NCBI RefSeq assembly: GCF_025642135.1
Contig: NZ_CP106793.1
Location: 7,284,001 to 7,348,000 of the forward strand
Length of the DNA stretch: 64,000 bases
Source of the DNA: Streptomyces cynarae
GTDB taxonomy: Bacteria > Actinomycetota > Actinomycetes > Streptomycetales > Streptomycetaceae
Reading direction: 5' to 3'
How positions within the stretch are numbered: the stretch's first letter is position 1; every line of letters starts with the position of its first letter. Of this stretch, positions 7,481 to 15,821 are shown piece by piece. The notes beneath the pieces are model-generated. The model saw nothing but the letters and a program-made list of their open reading frames with translations, was not told the DNA's origin and ran no database searches. Both the position numbers and the translations under genes were made by a program.

Positions 7481-9235
7481 TCAGGCGACGGTTCCCGTCA
7501 CCGAGCCTCCGTTCTTCGTCACGCGGTACGTCACGGTGGCGCCGCTCCAGAAGTGGAAGACGAGCGTCGCCTGGGTGTCGTCACGCAGCGCGTTGAGGAA
7601 GTCCGAGGTGAGGAGGAGACCGTTGTTGGGGTAGTCGGGGCTGAACGAGGCGTTGAACTCCTGGTAGGGAGTCCAGTTGACCGGGCCGGCGTTGCTGCCG
7701 TCGGCGTACCTGGCCTCCATGGTGGCCAGCTGGTCACCGCGGTACTGGGTGGGGATGGTGAGACCGCTGGTGTCGCCGGTCGCGTTGGAGAGCACCGGCC
7801 TGTCATACGTGGTCACGAAGATCTTCCAGGGCAGGCCCCGGGAGAAGCGGGCCTCGATCGTCGCATTGATCCCGTAGGCGCGGTCGCCCGCGAGCCGGGT
7901 CAGCGCGGTGGCGGTGAGCGTGAGCTGGTTGCCGGAGACGGTGTAGTCCCGGTCCCGGACGAGCTTTGTGCTGCCCTGCCAAACACCCTCGAAGTTGGTG
8001 CCGTTCGGGTTGAGGGTGAGTGTCCTGGCGGTGATCGCACTCGACTTCGCCAGGAAGACACGGTCCGAGGAGGCGGTCCCCGAGCGGGTGGTCCAGCTCG
8101 ACTTGATCTGGTCGATCAGCTCGGGCTCACGCCACTGCAGCGTGGAGCGGTTCAGGAAGTTGTACGCGTCCCACAAGGCCGTGGTCACCCCTGAGATGCG
8201 GGCCTCGTAGCCGAACATCTCGAAGTACTTCAGTGCCTCGCCACGTTCGACACGCGGCGCGGGTTGGAGGTAATCGGGGTACTTCAACAGGCCGTACTCG
8301 CCCATGTAGACGGGGATTCCCTTGGAGACGAGGGTGTCGCGGATCCGGGCGAAGTTGTCGGTCATGTCCTTCTGCGCGGTGGCGTCAAACTGGGTGCCGC
8401 CGGCGATGTTCACGCTGAACGGGTACCAGCTGTAGTAGTGCACGGTGGCCACGAGGTTGGGGTCGTTCAGCGACTTCATCTCGCTCACCAGGGCGTCCAG
8501 GAAGACCTGGCCGGAATTGGTGTGCAGGCTGGGCAGGACGAGCAGACGGGTCGCGTTGTTGCCGCCGGACTGCCGCACCACGGTGTGGAACGCGGTGTTC
8601 AGTTCGTCGTTGTACTGGATGCCCTGGGCGTCGGTGGTGTTGTTGAACTGCGGCTCGTTGTTGCTCTCGAAGAGGAGGCTCTTCGGTGAGTCCTTGAACT
8701 CGGCCGCGATCTGGGTCCACGTGGCCTTGAAGCGGGCCAGGACGTTGTCGTGGTTGGTGGGCATGTCGGCGATCCACTGCCACGAATCGTGATGGACGTT
8801 GATCACGACGTAGAGACCGTCGGACAGGGCCCAGTCGACCACCTGCTTGACGCGGCTCATCCATGTCGCGTCGATCGCGTAGGGGGCGGTGGAGGACTGG
8901 TGGCCGCTCCAGGTGACGGGGATGCGGACGCTGCGGAAGCCCTGGGACTTGATGGTGTCGAACAGCGCCTTGGTGGCCGGTGGGTTGCCCCAGGACGTCT
9001 CGTCGGGGATGGCGTCCAGGGTGTTGCCCAGGTTCCAGCTGGGCTGCATTGCGGCCACCGCGCTCATCGGACTGAGCTCGATGTTCTTCGTCGCCGCGGA
9101 CGGGTCCTTGTGGGACGGTACGGCGAACGCGGTGGTGCCGGTCAGCCCTATCGCGGTGACCAGCGCCAGCAGCAGGCCGAGCAGCCGGCCCAGGCCGCTT
9201 CTGCGCCGGCCGGTGGGGTGGTGCGTTCCCTTCAT
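7481..9235 (-). CDS. Secreted GH5 endo-glucanase/xyloglucanase with CBM46-like tail
   Basis: A 584-residue secreted endo-acting glycosidase. ATG 9235 is preceded by AGAGAGG and opens a Sec signal (GRLLGLLLALVTAIGLTGTTAFA, about 18-38). The GH5 domain covers about 55-375, with RIPVTW at 104-109, NVHHDSW, the acid/base Glu194 in SNNEP, HYYSWYPF, and nucleophile Glu313 in MGEYG. After it come an X2/Ig-like module (about 390-480, DRVFLAKSSAITARTLTL) and a C-terminal module ending in HFWSGATVTYRVTKNG, typical of CBM46. The GH5-X2-CBM46 order is that of subfamily 4 enzymes, which often cut xyloglucan or mixed glucans. The neighbouring xylosidase and galactosidase genes support xyloglucan; this is inference. 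Confidence 0.9.
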   Translation of the reverse strand: MKGTHHPTGRRRSGLGRLLGLLLALVTAIGLTGTTAFAVPSHKDPSAATKNIELSPMSAVAAMQPSWNLGNTLDAIPDETSWGNPPATKALFDTIKSQGFRSVRIPVTWSGHQSSTAPYAIDATWMSRVKQVVDWALSDGLYVVINVHHDSWQWIADMPTNHDNVLARFKATWTQIAAEFKDSPKSLLFESNNEPQFNNTTDAQGIQYNDELNTAFHTVVRQSGGNNATRLLVLPSLHTNSGQVFLDALVSEMKSLNDPNLVATVHYYSWYPFSVNIAGGTQFDATAQKDMTDNFARIRDTLVSKGIPVYMGEYGLLKYPDYLQPAPRVERGEALKYFEMFGYEARISGVTTALWDAYNFLNRSTLQWREPELIDQIKSSWTTRSGTASSDRVFLAKSSAITARTLTLNPNGTNFEGVWQGSTKLVRDRDYTVSGNQLTLTATALTRLAGDRAYGINATIEARFSRGLPWKIFVTTYDRPVLSNATGDTSGLTIPTQYRGDQLATMEARYADGSNAGPVNWTPYQEFNASFSPDYPNNGLLLTSDFLNALRDDTQATLVFHFWSGATVTYRVTKNGGSVTGTVA

Positions 9236-9365
9236 CTCTGACCTCTCTGTGTTGGCCGAGCGGGGTTCCGCCCGTGTGTGTGTGGGGGATGGAGCGGCAG
9301 GCAGTAGAGGGGGAGGGCGGGTCGTCTTCGGAAGGCGACGTGGTGCCTCGGCTCGCGGCGCCGCT

Positions 9366-10883
9366 TCAGAGGCCGAGCGGCTCGTAGTCGAACCAGTCGA
9401 AGTGGACCGTCCCGGCCGCGGCGTACAGGCCGATGACCCGGCCGGTGAATCCGCCGGCCACCTCCGTCGACAGATAGCGGCCGTCGAGCGTGCCGAGCAC
9501 GGTGAACGTGCCGTCCGGCTCCTCGATGCCGAGCGTGACGGTGTCGGGCCCGGTGCGGGAGTCCCGCGGTGGGGTGCCGGAGATCCCGACGCCGAGGACC
9601 ACGGGCCCGGCGGGCACGGACCGGGATCCCACGACGGTGCGCAGCGTGCCGACACGGGCCAGCACCCGCACCTCCCCGTCGGACGCCTCGACCTCGTAGT
9701 GGTGTTCCTCGTCCAGCCGGACGGCCAGGCCGCCGCGCCCTTCCGCCGGATCGACGCATGCGCGTACCTGGCAGGTCAGGTGCTGCTGGCGGCGGCCGAC
9801 GAACACGACGTCCGGCTCGTCCAGTGAGGCGCCACGGGCGCGGAGCGTCAGCCATCCGGCCCGCTCCTTGGTGGTGCAGTGCTCCTCCGGACGGTCGCGC
9901 ACGGAGATCCACTGCGGCCGCAGCTCGCTGAGGTCGAAGTCGTCCCGGGGGGCCTCGGCGGGGCCGGGGACGAGCGGCCAGGCGGGCGCGGGCAGTTCGG
10001 GGGTCACCTCGCCGACGACGGGCCAGCCGTCCACCCAGGTCACCGGTGCCAGGAAGGTCTCACGGCCCAGCACGTGCCAGCCCGGCGTGCCACCACGCGG
10101 CCGGACGCCGAGCAACACCATCCACCACGAACCGTCGGGCCCCTGGACCAGGTCCGCGTGACCGGTGTTCTGGATGGGGCGGTGGGTGCCGCGGTGGGTG
10201 AGGACCGGGTTGGTCGGGCACGGCTCGAACGGGCCGGTGGGCGTGCGCCCGCGGGCGATCGAGACGGCGTGGCCGCGCTCGGTGCCGCCCTCGGCGATGA
10301 GCAGGTACCAGTACTCGCCGATGCGGTACAGATGTGGTGCCTCCGGAGCCTGGGCGCCGGGGGTGCCGGCCCAGACCTTGTGCGGCGGCCCGAACGTCTC
10401 CCCGGTGTACGGGTCGATACGGACCTGTGAGCCCCCGGCGACCGTGCACCAGCAGGTGCCGTCCTCGTCCCAGGCGAGATCCGGGTCGATGCCCTTCACC
10501 TCGGGCAGTCGGACCGGGTCGGACCAGGGCCCGGCCGGGTCGGTGGCTGTGAACAGCATGTTGCCGGCGCCCTCGGTCACGTTGGTGACGATCAGCCAGA
10601 AGCGTCCGTCGTGGTGGCGCAGCGTGGGGGCGTAGATGCCACCCGAGGACCGCGTGTCGGCGGTGAGACGGAGTTGGGCCGGCCGGTCCAGGGCGTTGCC
10701 GATCTGCGTCCAGTTCACCAGGTCGCGGCTGTGGAAGACGGGGATGCCGGGGAAGTACTCGAAGCTGGAGCAGACGAGGTAGTAGTCGTCTCCGACGCGG
10801 CAGACGCTGGGGTCGGGGTGGAAGCCGGGTACCACGGGGTTGGTCACGGCGGCGTCCTGCTGCATTTCTGACATGTCTGGCAT
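9366..10883 (-). CDS. GH43 beta-xylosidase/alpha-L-arabinofuranosidase
   Basis: A 505-residue cytoplasmic enzyme with no signal peptide. The five-bladed propeller occupies about 15-310, with the three GH43 acids in place: Asp24 in FHPDPSV (base), Asp133 in GIDPDL (pKa modulator) and Glu181 in EAPHLY (acid). The C-terminal ~190 residues form the beta-sandwich (DUF1349/concanavalin-like) usual in subfamilies that act on short xylo- or arabino-oligosaccharides, with DDFDLSELRPQW at its start. It lies 51 bp after the GH36 gene in one operon and probably trims imported oligosaccharides. Whether xylose or arabinose is released cannot be decided here. Start ATG 10883 has AAAGGA at a usable spacing; ATG in MSEMQQ is an alternative. 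Confidence 0.9.
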   Translation of the reverse strand: MPDMSEMQQDAAVTNPVVPGFHPDPSVCRVGDDYYLVCSSFEYFPGIPVFHSRDLVNWTQIGNALDRPAQLRLTADTRSSGGIYAPTLRHHDGRFWLIVTNVTEGAGNMLFTATDPAGPWSDPVRLPEVKGIDPDLAWDEDGTCWCTVAGGSQVRIDPYTGETFGPPHKVWAGTPGAQAPEAPHLYRIGEYWYLLIAEGGTERGHAVSIARGRTPTGPFEPCPTNPVLTHRGTHRPIQNTGHADLVQGPDGSWWMVLLGVRPRGGTPGWHVLGRETFLAPVTWVDGWPVVGEVTPELPAPAWPLVPGPAEAPRDDFDLSELRPQWISVRDRPEEHCTTKERAGWLTLRARGASLDEPDVVFVGRRQQHLTCQVRACVDPAEGRGGLAVRLDEEHHYEVEASDGEVRVLARVGTLRTVVGSRSVPAGPVVLGVGISGTPPRDSRTGPDTVTLGIEEPDGTFTVLGTLDGRYLSTEVAGGFTGRVIGLYAAAGTVHFDWFDYEPLGL

Positions 10884-10934
10884 ACCGTCAAGTCCTTTGA
10901 ATCATCGAATCGTTGTCATGTGGCACCGGGCGAC

Positions 10935-13073
10935 TCAGAGTGCGTGCGGCACCGTGTGGGTGAGGCGGAGCAGCACGGCGGACGGAGCTGTGGGCAGCGT
11001 CAGCGTGAGGTCGGCGGTGTCGGGGTTCCAGGCGGCGACGGCCTGGCTCGCGGTGGGGTAGAGGACGTCGACGCGAGCGGCGGAGTCGCGGAGGTGAGGC
11101 AGGGGGAGAGCCATGGTGGACTCGGCGCCGGGGCGGCGCCAGACGGTGAGGTAGGTGGTGGCCGGGGTGCGCAGGGCCACCGCGAGCCACGGGTCGTCCC
11201 AGGCAGGCAGGCCGAGCGGCCACGCGGGGACGGCCTGAGGGAGGTCGGCACGGATGGCCTTGTAGACAGTGACGGCCTCGTGGACCAAGGCGCGGGCGTC
11301 GGGCCGCAGGTCCGGGAGCAGGCCGGAGAGGTGGATGCGGCCGAGGAGTGCGTTGGCCATGGTGAAGGCGACCTCGTCGAGGGAGTCCTCCGGCAGCGGG
11401 TAGGCCCAGACGGCGCCCTGCTCGGGGGTGACGGCGGTGGGCGCGGAGGCGGCGATCGGTGCGTACAGCTGGAGGTTCTGCTGGTCGCTGGTGGACTGCA
11501 GTTGCAGCCGCGACAGCAGTGCGTGGTCCCACCGCATGCCGCCGGAGGAGCAGTTCTCGACCACCAGGTGCGGGTAGCGGTCCAGGATGCCGTCGAGCCA
11601 GTCGAGGTGGGCGCGGTTGTGGCCGAGCAGGCCGGCGCCCGGGGTCTCGCCGGGGTGGGCGCTGGTGCCGGAGCCGGGGTCGATGTTGTGGTCGAGCTTG
11701 AGGTAGCCGACGCCCCACTCGCCGACCAGGCGGTCCACGACCTGGTCCAGGTGGGCGCGCGCGGCCGGATGGCGCAGGTCCAGGTGGTGGCGGCCGGTAT
11801 CCGTGACGCGGACGCCGTCGCGGCGGAAGAACGCCTCGTCCGGCAGGGCCTTGGCCATGGGGCTGCGTACGCCGATCACCTCCGGCTCCAACCACAGGCC
11901 GGGCACCATGCCGCGCTCCCGGATGCGGTCCAGCACCTCGTGGATCCCGCGCTCCCCGGGGAAACGGGAGGCGGCCGGCTCCCAGACGCCGACGCTGTCC
12001 CACCAGCCGCCGTTCTCGCCGTCGTACCAGCCGGCGTCGATGACGAAGTACTCCGCGCCCGCCTCGGCCGCCGCGTCGACCAGCGGCAGCAGCTTCTCGG
12101 TGGTGGGGTCGCCCATCAGGCAGTTCATGTAGTCGTTGAAGATGACGGGGAGCTGCTGGTGGTCGGGGTGCGGGCGGCGGATCGCACGGCGGTAACGGGT
12201 GAGTGCGGCGAACGCGTTGTCCGGGCCGCCGTCGGCGCTGAAGGCGAGGGCGACGGGTACGGTGCGGAACTCGCCGCCGGGTTCCAGGGGATGGCGCCAG
12301 CCGTGATGGGTGTCGGTGGGGCCGAACAGGGCCAGGTAGGCGAGCTCGTCGCGTTCACCGCACTCCCAGTGCCAGCCGCCGCCGTTGTGCTCGATCTGCC
12401 ACAGCCAGGTGCGGCCCGAGTGACGGTCGGTGAGGCCGCCCATGGGCAGGCGGCCGCAGCTGGACCACACGCCCCGCCCGGTCAGCGTGAACTCGCCCTT
12501 GCCGTTGTCGTAGACGACGCGGTCGCTCAGCACCGGCGAGGTCACCCGCATCGGTCGGCGCTGCCAGCGGCATTCGGCGACCCAGTCGTTCTCCGCCCAG
12601 AGCAGATCCGCGCCGCCGATGGCTTCCGGACCGTCCGCGAGGCAGCCCACGACGAGGGAGGAGACCGACTCCAGGTGCAGTGTGGCCTCCCCGTCGTTGC
12701 GCAGGACCACCTCGCTGCGCAGCGCGGACACCCGGTCCGGCGAGCGGTAGGTCACCTCCGCGACGAGCCCGGTCTCAGGGTCGCGGAGTTCGACGGTCAG
12801 CACATGCCAGTCGCCGTCGCGGGTCACACGGTGAGCGCGGTGGCGCAGCCGTCCGCCGACGTACGAGTCGATCAGACGCCCGCTCGACCAGGCACGGCCG
12901 TGCCCCGCGGCCGTCACCTCCAGCAGGGGCAGCGGAGGCCAGGAACGCCGCTCGGGTGGTGTCCCGCCGGGGAGGCCTATGCGGGTGAGGCGGACGGTGC
13001 CGTCCTCGCCGATGTCGATCTCGACCTCGAGGGCCGCGTGGCCCCAGCGGAGGGTCTGCGGTGCGCTGGTCAT
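10935..13073 (-). CDS. GH36 alpha-galactosidase
   Basis: A 712-residue, probably tetrameric cytoplasmic alpha-galactosidase of normal family length. The N-terminal beta-supersandwich covers about 1-330, followed by the TIM barrel with VIFNDYMNCLMGDPT, FVIDAGWYD, the nucleophile Asp461 in YLKLDHN and the acid/base Asp530 in STSDQQN, and then a C-terminal beta-sandwich. The usual W-x-D-Q/N motifs around the active site (NDYMN, AGWY) are intact. It follows the GH42 gene after 72 bp and precedes GH43 after 51 bp, all on the same strand. It would remove alpha-galactosyl side groups from oligosaccharides in the cell. Confidence 0.93.
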   Translation of the reverse strand: MTSAPQTLRWGHAALEVEIDIGEDGTVRLTRIGLPGGTPPERRSWPPLPLLEVTAAGHGRAWSSGRLIDSYVGGRLRHRAHRVTRDGDWHVLTVELRDPETGLVAEVTYRSPDRVSALRSEVVLRNDGEATLHLESVSSLVVGCLADGPEAIGGADLLWAENDWVAECRWQRRPMRVTSPVLSDRVVYDNGKGEFTLTGRGVWSSCGRLPMGGLTDRHSGRTWLWQIEHNGGGWHWECGERDELAYLALFGPTDTHHGWRHPLEPGGEFRTVPVALAFSADGGPDNAFAALTRYRRAIRRPHPDHQQLPVIFNDYMNCLMGDPTTEKLLPLVDAAAEAGAEYFVIDAGWYDGENGGWWDSVGVWEPAASRFPGERGIHEVLDRIRERGMVPGLWLEPEVIGVRSPMAKALPDEAFFRRDGVRVTDTGRHHLDLRHPAARAHLDQVVDRLVGEWGVGYLKLDHNIDPGSGTSAHPGETPGAGLLGHNRAHLDWLDGILDRYPHLVVENCSSGGMRWDHALLSRLQLQSTSDQQNLQLYAPIAASAPTAVTPEQGAVWAYPLPEDSLDEVAFTMANALLGRIHLSGLLPDLRPDARALVHEAVTVYKAIRADLPQAVPAWPLGLPAWDDPWLAVALRTPATTYLTVWRRPGAESTMALPLPHLRDSAARVDVLYPTASQAVAAWNPDTADLTLTLPTAPSAVLLRLTHTVPHAL

Positions 13074-13145
13074 GGTGGCCTTTCTGGTGGGAGTGAGACG
13101 CGCGGGGGCAGGCCCCAGCGGTAAGGGACGGACTCGGGCAGGGAG

Positions 13146-15131
13146 TCAGGCCGTGCGGAGCACCGCGCAGCCGCCGGGCGGCAGTTCGGACGGCGTGCTG
13201 CGCGTGAGCAGGTCGTGGGCGGGCTCGGGCAGGGGCACGGTTTCGGGGCGGTGGTTGATCAGGACGCGCCAGCGGCGGCCGTCGGGCGCGTGCCGCGCGA
13301 CGGCTTCGACACCGGGCGGCAGACCGGGCAGCTCCGGCTCGATGCCGGCCTCGTCGAGCAGACGGCGGACCAGGGCGGCGTGGTCGGCGTCGTCGAGACG
13401 GGTGGACAGGTACCAGCTCTGCCCGGTGCCGAAGCGGTGACGGGTCAGCGCCGGGCTGCCGGCGAGCATGCCGTGGGTGTAGGCGGCGAGCGTCTCCGCG
13501 CCTTCGCAGCGCAGCGACTCGCTCCAGACGGTGCCCTGCGATCCGTCCGACAGGGTGATCCGCTCGTCCCGCCGCAGCGGCCGGTACTCCTCGACGCGGA
13601 TGCCCAGCGCCTCGCGGAGGGGGGCGGCGGGGTAGCCGCCGAGCCTGGCGTGCATGCGGTCGTCGACGTATCCGTTCGCGTGCTGGACGAGGAGGGTTCC
13701 GCCGTCGGCGACGTAACGGCGCAGGTTCTCGGCGCTCGCGTCGGAGAGGAGGAACAGGGCCGGCGCGATGACGAGCGCGTAGCGGCCCAATTCGTGTTCG
13801 GGGTGGGCGAAGTCGACCGTGACTCCGGCGTCCCACAGTGCCCGGTGAGCCCGGCCGAGTGTCGCGTGGTAGTCGAGGTCCGCCGAGGGGAGGCCGTCCA
13901 CGCCGAGCGCCCACCAGGCGTCCGAGTCGTGCAGGACGGCCACCGGGGCGGTGACCGTCGATCCCGCCAGCTCGCCGAGCCGGGCGACCGCCTCGCCGAC
14001 CTGTGTGACCTCACGGAAGATGCGGCTGTCCGGCCCCGTGTGCGGGACCATCGCCGAGTGCCACGTCTCGGCGCCGGCCCGGGACTGCCGCCACTGGAAG
14101 AAGAGGGCGCCCTCCGAACCGCGCCCGATGTGGCCGAGGGTGTGGCGCAGGATGTCCCCGGGCTCCTTGGCGAGGACCCGGTCGCGGTCGTAGACGGTAT
14201 TGGTGCCCTGTTCCATCAGCAGCCAGGGGCGGCCGCCGGCCAGGGAGCGGGTGCGGTCGGCGTGGAAGGCGGCGTCGGCGGCGGCGTCCACGCCGGGTGA
14301 GCCGGGGTACTGGTCCGAGCTGACCACGTCGAGCTCCCGGGCGAGGGCCCACAGATCGATGTTCTGGTAGGCGGGGAGCATCAGGTTGGTCGTCACCGGC
14401 CGGTCGCTGTGCGCGCGGATGGCGTCGCGCTGCTCGCGGTAGGCGGCGATGATCTCGTCGGACCAGAAGCGGCGGAAGTCCAGTGCCTGGCCTGGGTTCT
14501 TGTGCCACTGCGTCGTACGCGGCGGCAGCACTTGCTCCCAGGAGGTGTAGCGCTGGCTCCAGAAGGCCGTCCCCCAAGCGTCGTTGAGGGCGTCCAGTGA
14601 GCCGTGGCGGGCGCGCAGCCACACCCGGAAGGCCGCGGCGGTGTGGTCGCAGTAGCAGAGCGTGGCGTACTCGTTGTGGACGTGCCACAGCGCGAGGGCG
14701 GGGTGGTCGCCGTATCGTTCGGCCAGGGCGGAGGCGATGCGGCGGGCCGCGCTGCGGTAGGCGGGCGCGGTGAGGCAGTAGGTGTCGCGGCTGCCGTGGG
14801 TGAGGCGGGTGCCGTCGGGGGTGACCGGCAGCGCGTCGGGGTGGGCCAGGGTGAACCAGGGGGGCGGGGAGGCGGTGGGGGTGGCGAGGTCGACGGCCAC
14901 GCCGTTCGCGTGCAGGCGGTCGATGTGGGCGTCCAGCCAGGCGAAGTCGTAGCGGCCCTCCTCCGGTTCCAGCATGGCCCAGGAGAAGACGCCGACCGTG
15001 GCGAGGTTGACCCTGGCCCGGCGCATCAGCTCGTCGTCCTCCTTCCACACAGGCTCGTCCCACTGTTCGGGGTTGTAGTCGCCGCCGAAGGCGAGGCCGC
15101 CCAGGCGGTCGGTCAGGCTGCGGGTGGTCAT
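13146..15131 (-). CDS. GH42 beta-galactosidase
   Basis: A 661-residue GH42 enzyme of normal length. Domain A (TIM barrel) opens with FGGDYNPEQWDEPVW; acid/base Glu154 sits in VHNEYA and nucleophile Glu307 in LLMEQGT. The segment CYCDHTAAAFRVWL carries only part of the Cys zinc cluster known in GH42. Domain B (trimerisation, glutamine-amidotransferase-like, about 395-600: GRYALVIAPALFLLSDASAENLRRYV) and a small C-terminal domain follow. No signal peptide, so it acts on imported oligosaccharides. Its ATG overlaps the stop of the truncated LacI reading frame by ATGA, so it may be translationally coupled to that remnant. Confidence 0.95.
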   Translation of the reverse strand: MTTRSLTDRLGGLAFGGDYNPEQWDEPVWKEDDELMRRARVNLATVGVFSWAMLEPEEGRYDFAWLDAHIDRLHANGVAVDLATPTASPPPWFTLAHPDALPVTPDGTRLTHGSRDTYCLTAPAYRSAARRIASALAERYGDHPALALWHVHNEYATLCYCDHTAAAFRVWLRARHGSLDALNDAWGTAFWSQRYTSWEQVLPPRTTQWHKNPGQALDFRRFWSDEIIAAYREQRDAIRAHSDRPVTTNLMLPAYQNIDLWALARELDVVSSDQYPGSPGVDAAADAAFHADRTRSLAGGRPWLLMEQGTNTVYDRDRVLAKEPGDILRHTLGHIGRGSEGALFFQWRQSRAGAETWHSAMVPHTGPDSRIFREVTQVGEAVARLGELAGSTVTAPVAVLHDSDAWWALGVDGLPSADLDYHATLGRAHRALWDAGVTVDFAHPEHELGRYALVIAPALFLLSDASAENLRRYVADGGTLLVQHANGYVDDRMHARLGGYPAAPLREALGIRVEEYRPLRRDERITLSDGSQGTVWSESLRCEGAETLAAYTHGMLAGSPALTRHRFGTGQSWYLSTRLDDADHAALVRRLLDEAGIEPELPGLPPGVEAVARHAPDGRRWRVLINHRPETVPLPEPAHDLLTRSTPSELPPGGCAVLRTA

Positions 15132-15310
15132 GACTGGTCCTCGGAGCGAAGGGACTTGGCAACTGCTGGGCGACTGCTCTCACGTACCGTCACGCCGAGT
15201 TCCTGTGCCGGTCCGGAGAAGGCGGAGACGGGGCGCTTGCTGTTGAGCGCGTAGCTGACCGTGCTGGACGAGACACCCGCGTGTCCGGCCACGTCGGCGA
15301 TGGTCACCAT
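15128..15310 (-). pseudogene. LacI-family regulator with large internal deletion
   Basis: A 60-codon frame starting at ATG 15310 reads MVTIADVAGHAGVSSSTVSY and LNSKRPVSA, a perfect LacI DNA-binding headpiece. It then jumps directly to GPAQELGVTVRESSRP and a short tail ending at TGA. The ELxVRESS sequence is the usual extreme C-terminus of LacI proteins, where about 270 residues of ligand-binding core should separate the two. The deletion is in frame, so a short headpiece peptide could still be made, but the dimerisation core is gone. The stop overlaps the GH42 start. Operators of LacI type remain nearby at 15651 and 15773, so an intact relative elsewhere may regulate this locus. Confidence 0.75.
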
Positions 15311-15433
15311 GCTGGTGTCTCCGTGTCCTTCCAGACGGTGGTGAGGGAGCGGCTCCGCTCCAGCAGCGGGGAATGGGCGGGGGGAGCCGCTCCCGGTCAA
15401 AGGGCGGGGGTGCGGGCGGGCGACCGGTTCCCC

Positions 15434-15549
15434 CCTTGATCGCGCCCGCGAGCACACCGGTGCGGAAGTGCCTGCAAGAACGGGTGGACGATCAGCAGCG
15501 GTACGAGCGTCAGGACGACCACCGCCATCTGCAGCGACAGCGGGGCCGT
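15434..15549 (-). pseudogene. Sugar ABC permease C-terminal remnant
   Basis: One minus-strand frame reads TAPLSLQMAVVVLTLVPLLI then VHPFLQ, and after a one-base shift another reads HFRTGVLAGAIKGG. Together these match the end of MalG/LplC-type sugar permeases (last membrane helix, YPFLQRYF, VxGxLxGAIKG). The upstream bulk of the gene is missing. This suggests that a sugar ABC transporter once stood next to the LacI gene and was removed, probably by the same deletion. Confidence 0.6.
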
Positions 15550-15650
15550 CTGTGTGTTGGCAGAGCCGAAGCAGGAGCTGACACTGCTTTGCCGACGAGG
15601 CGTCCGCGGTTCAACTCGTTGCTCAAGGCGGCGACCCTTCCTCTTCGACT

Positions 15651-15666
15651 GTCGAAGCGCTTCACC
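15651..15666. promoter_or_regulatory. LacI-type operator (site 1)
   Basis: GTCGAAGCGCTTCACC matches the second site at 15773 in 14 of 16 positions, with a central GAAGCGCTTC palindrome typical of LacI/CcpA-like operators in Streptomyces. It lies between the LacI/permease remnants and the GH3 gene. Confidence 0.6.
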
Positions 15667-15772
15667 TGGCGGCGAAACGTTAATGAGGCCTTTCCTGCGA
15701 AACAAGAGGGGCGGCATCAAGGAAATTTCTTTTGGCCTAGGTCGTTGACAGTCTGCGGCAGCGGGTGGGAGC

Positions 15773-15788
15773 GTCGAAGCGCTTCGAC
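15773..15788. promoter_or_regulatory. LacI-type operator (site 2) ahead of GH3
   Basis: GTCGAAGCGCTTCGAC is a perfect 16-bp palindrome 33 bp upstream of the GH3 start. A TTGACA element at 15745-15750 lies upstream so that the palindrome overlaps the expected -10/transcription-start area. Repression of the GH3-GH31 pair by a LacI-family protein is the simplest reading. Confidence 0.7.
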
Positions 15789-15821
15789 AGCCCGCAACCA
15801 GCCTGCTTAGGGGTCTTCCTC

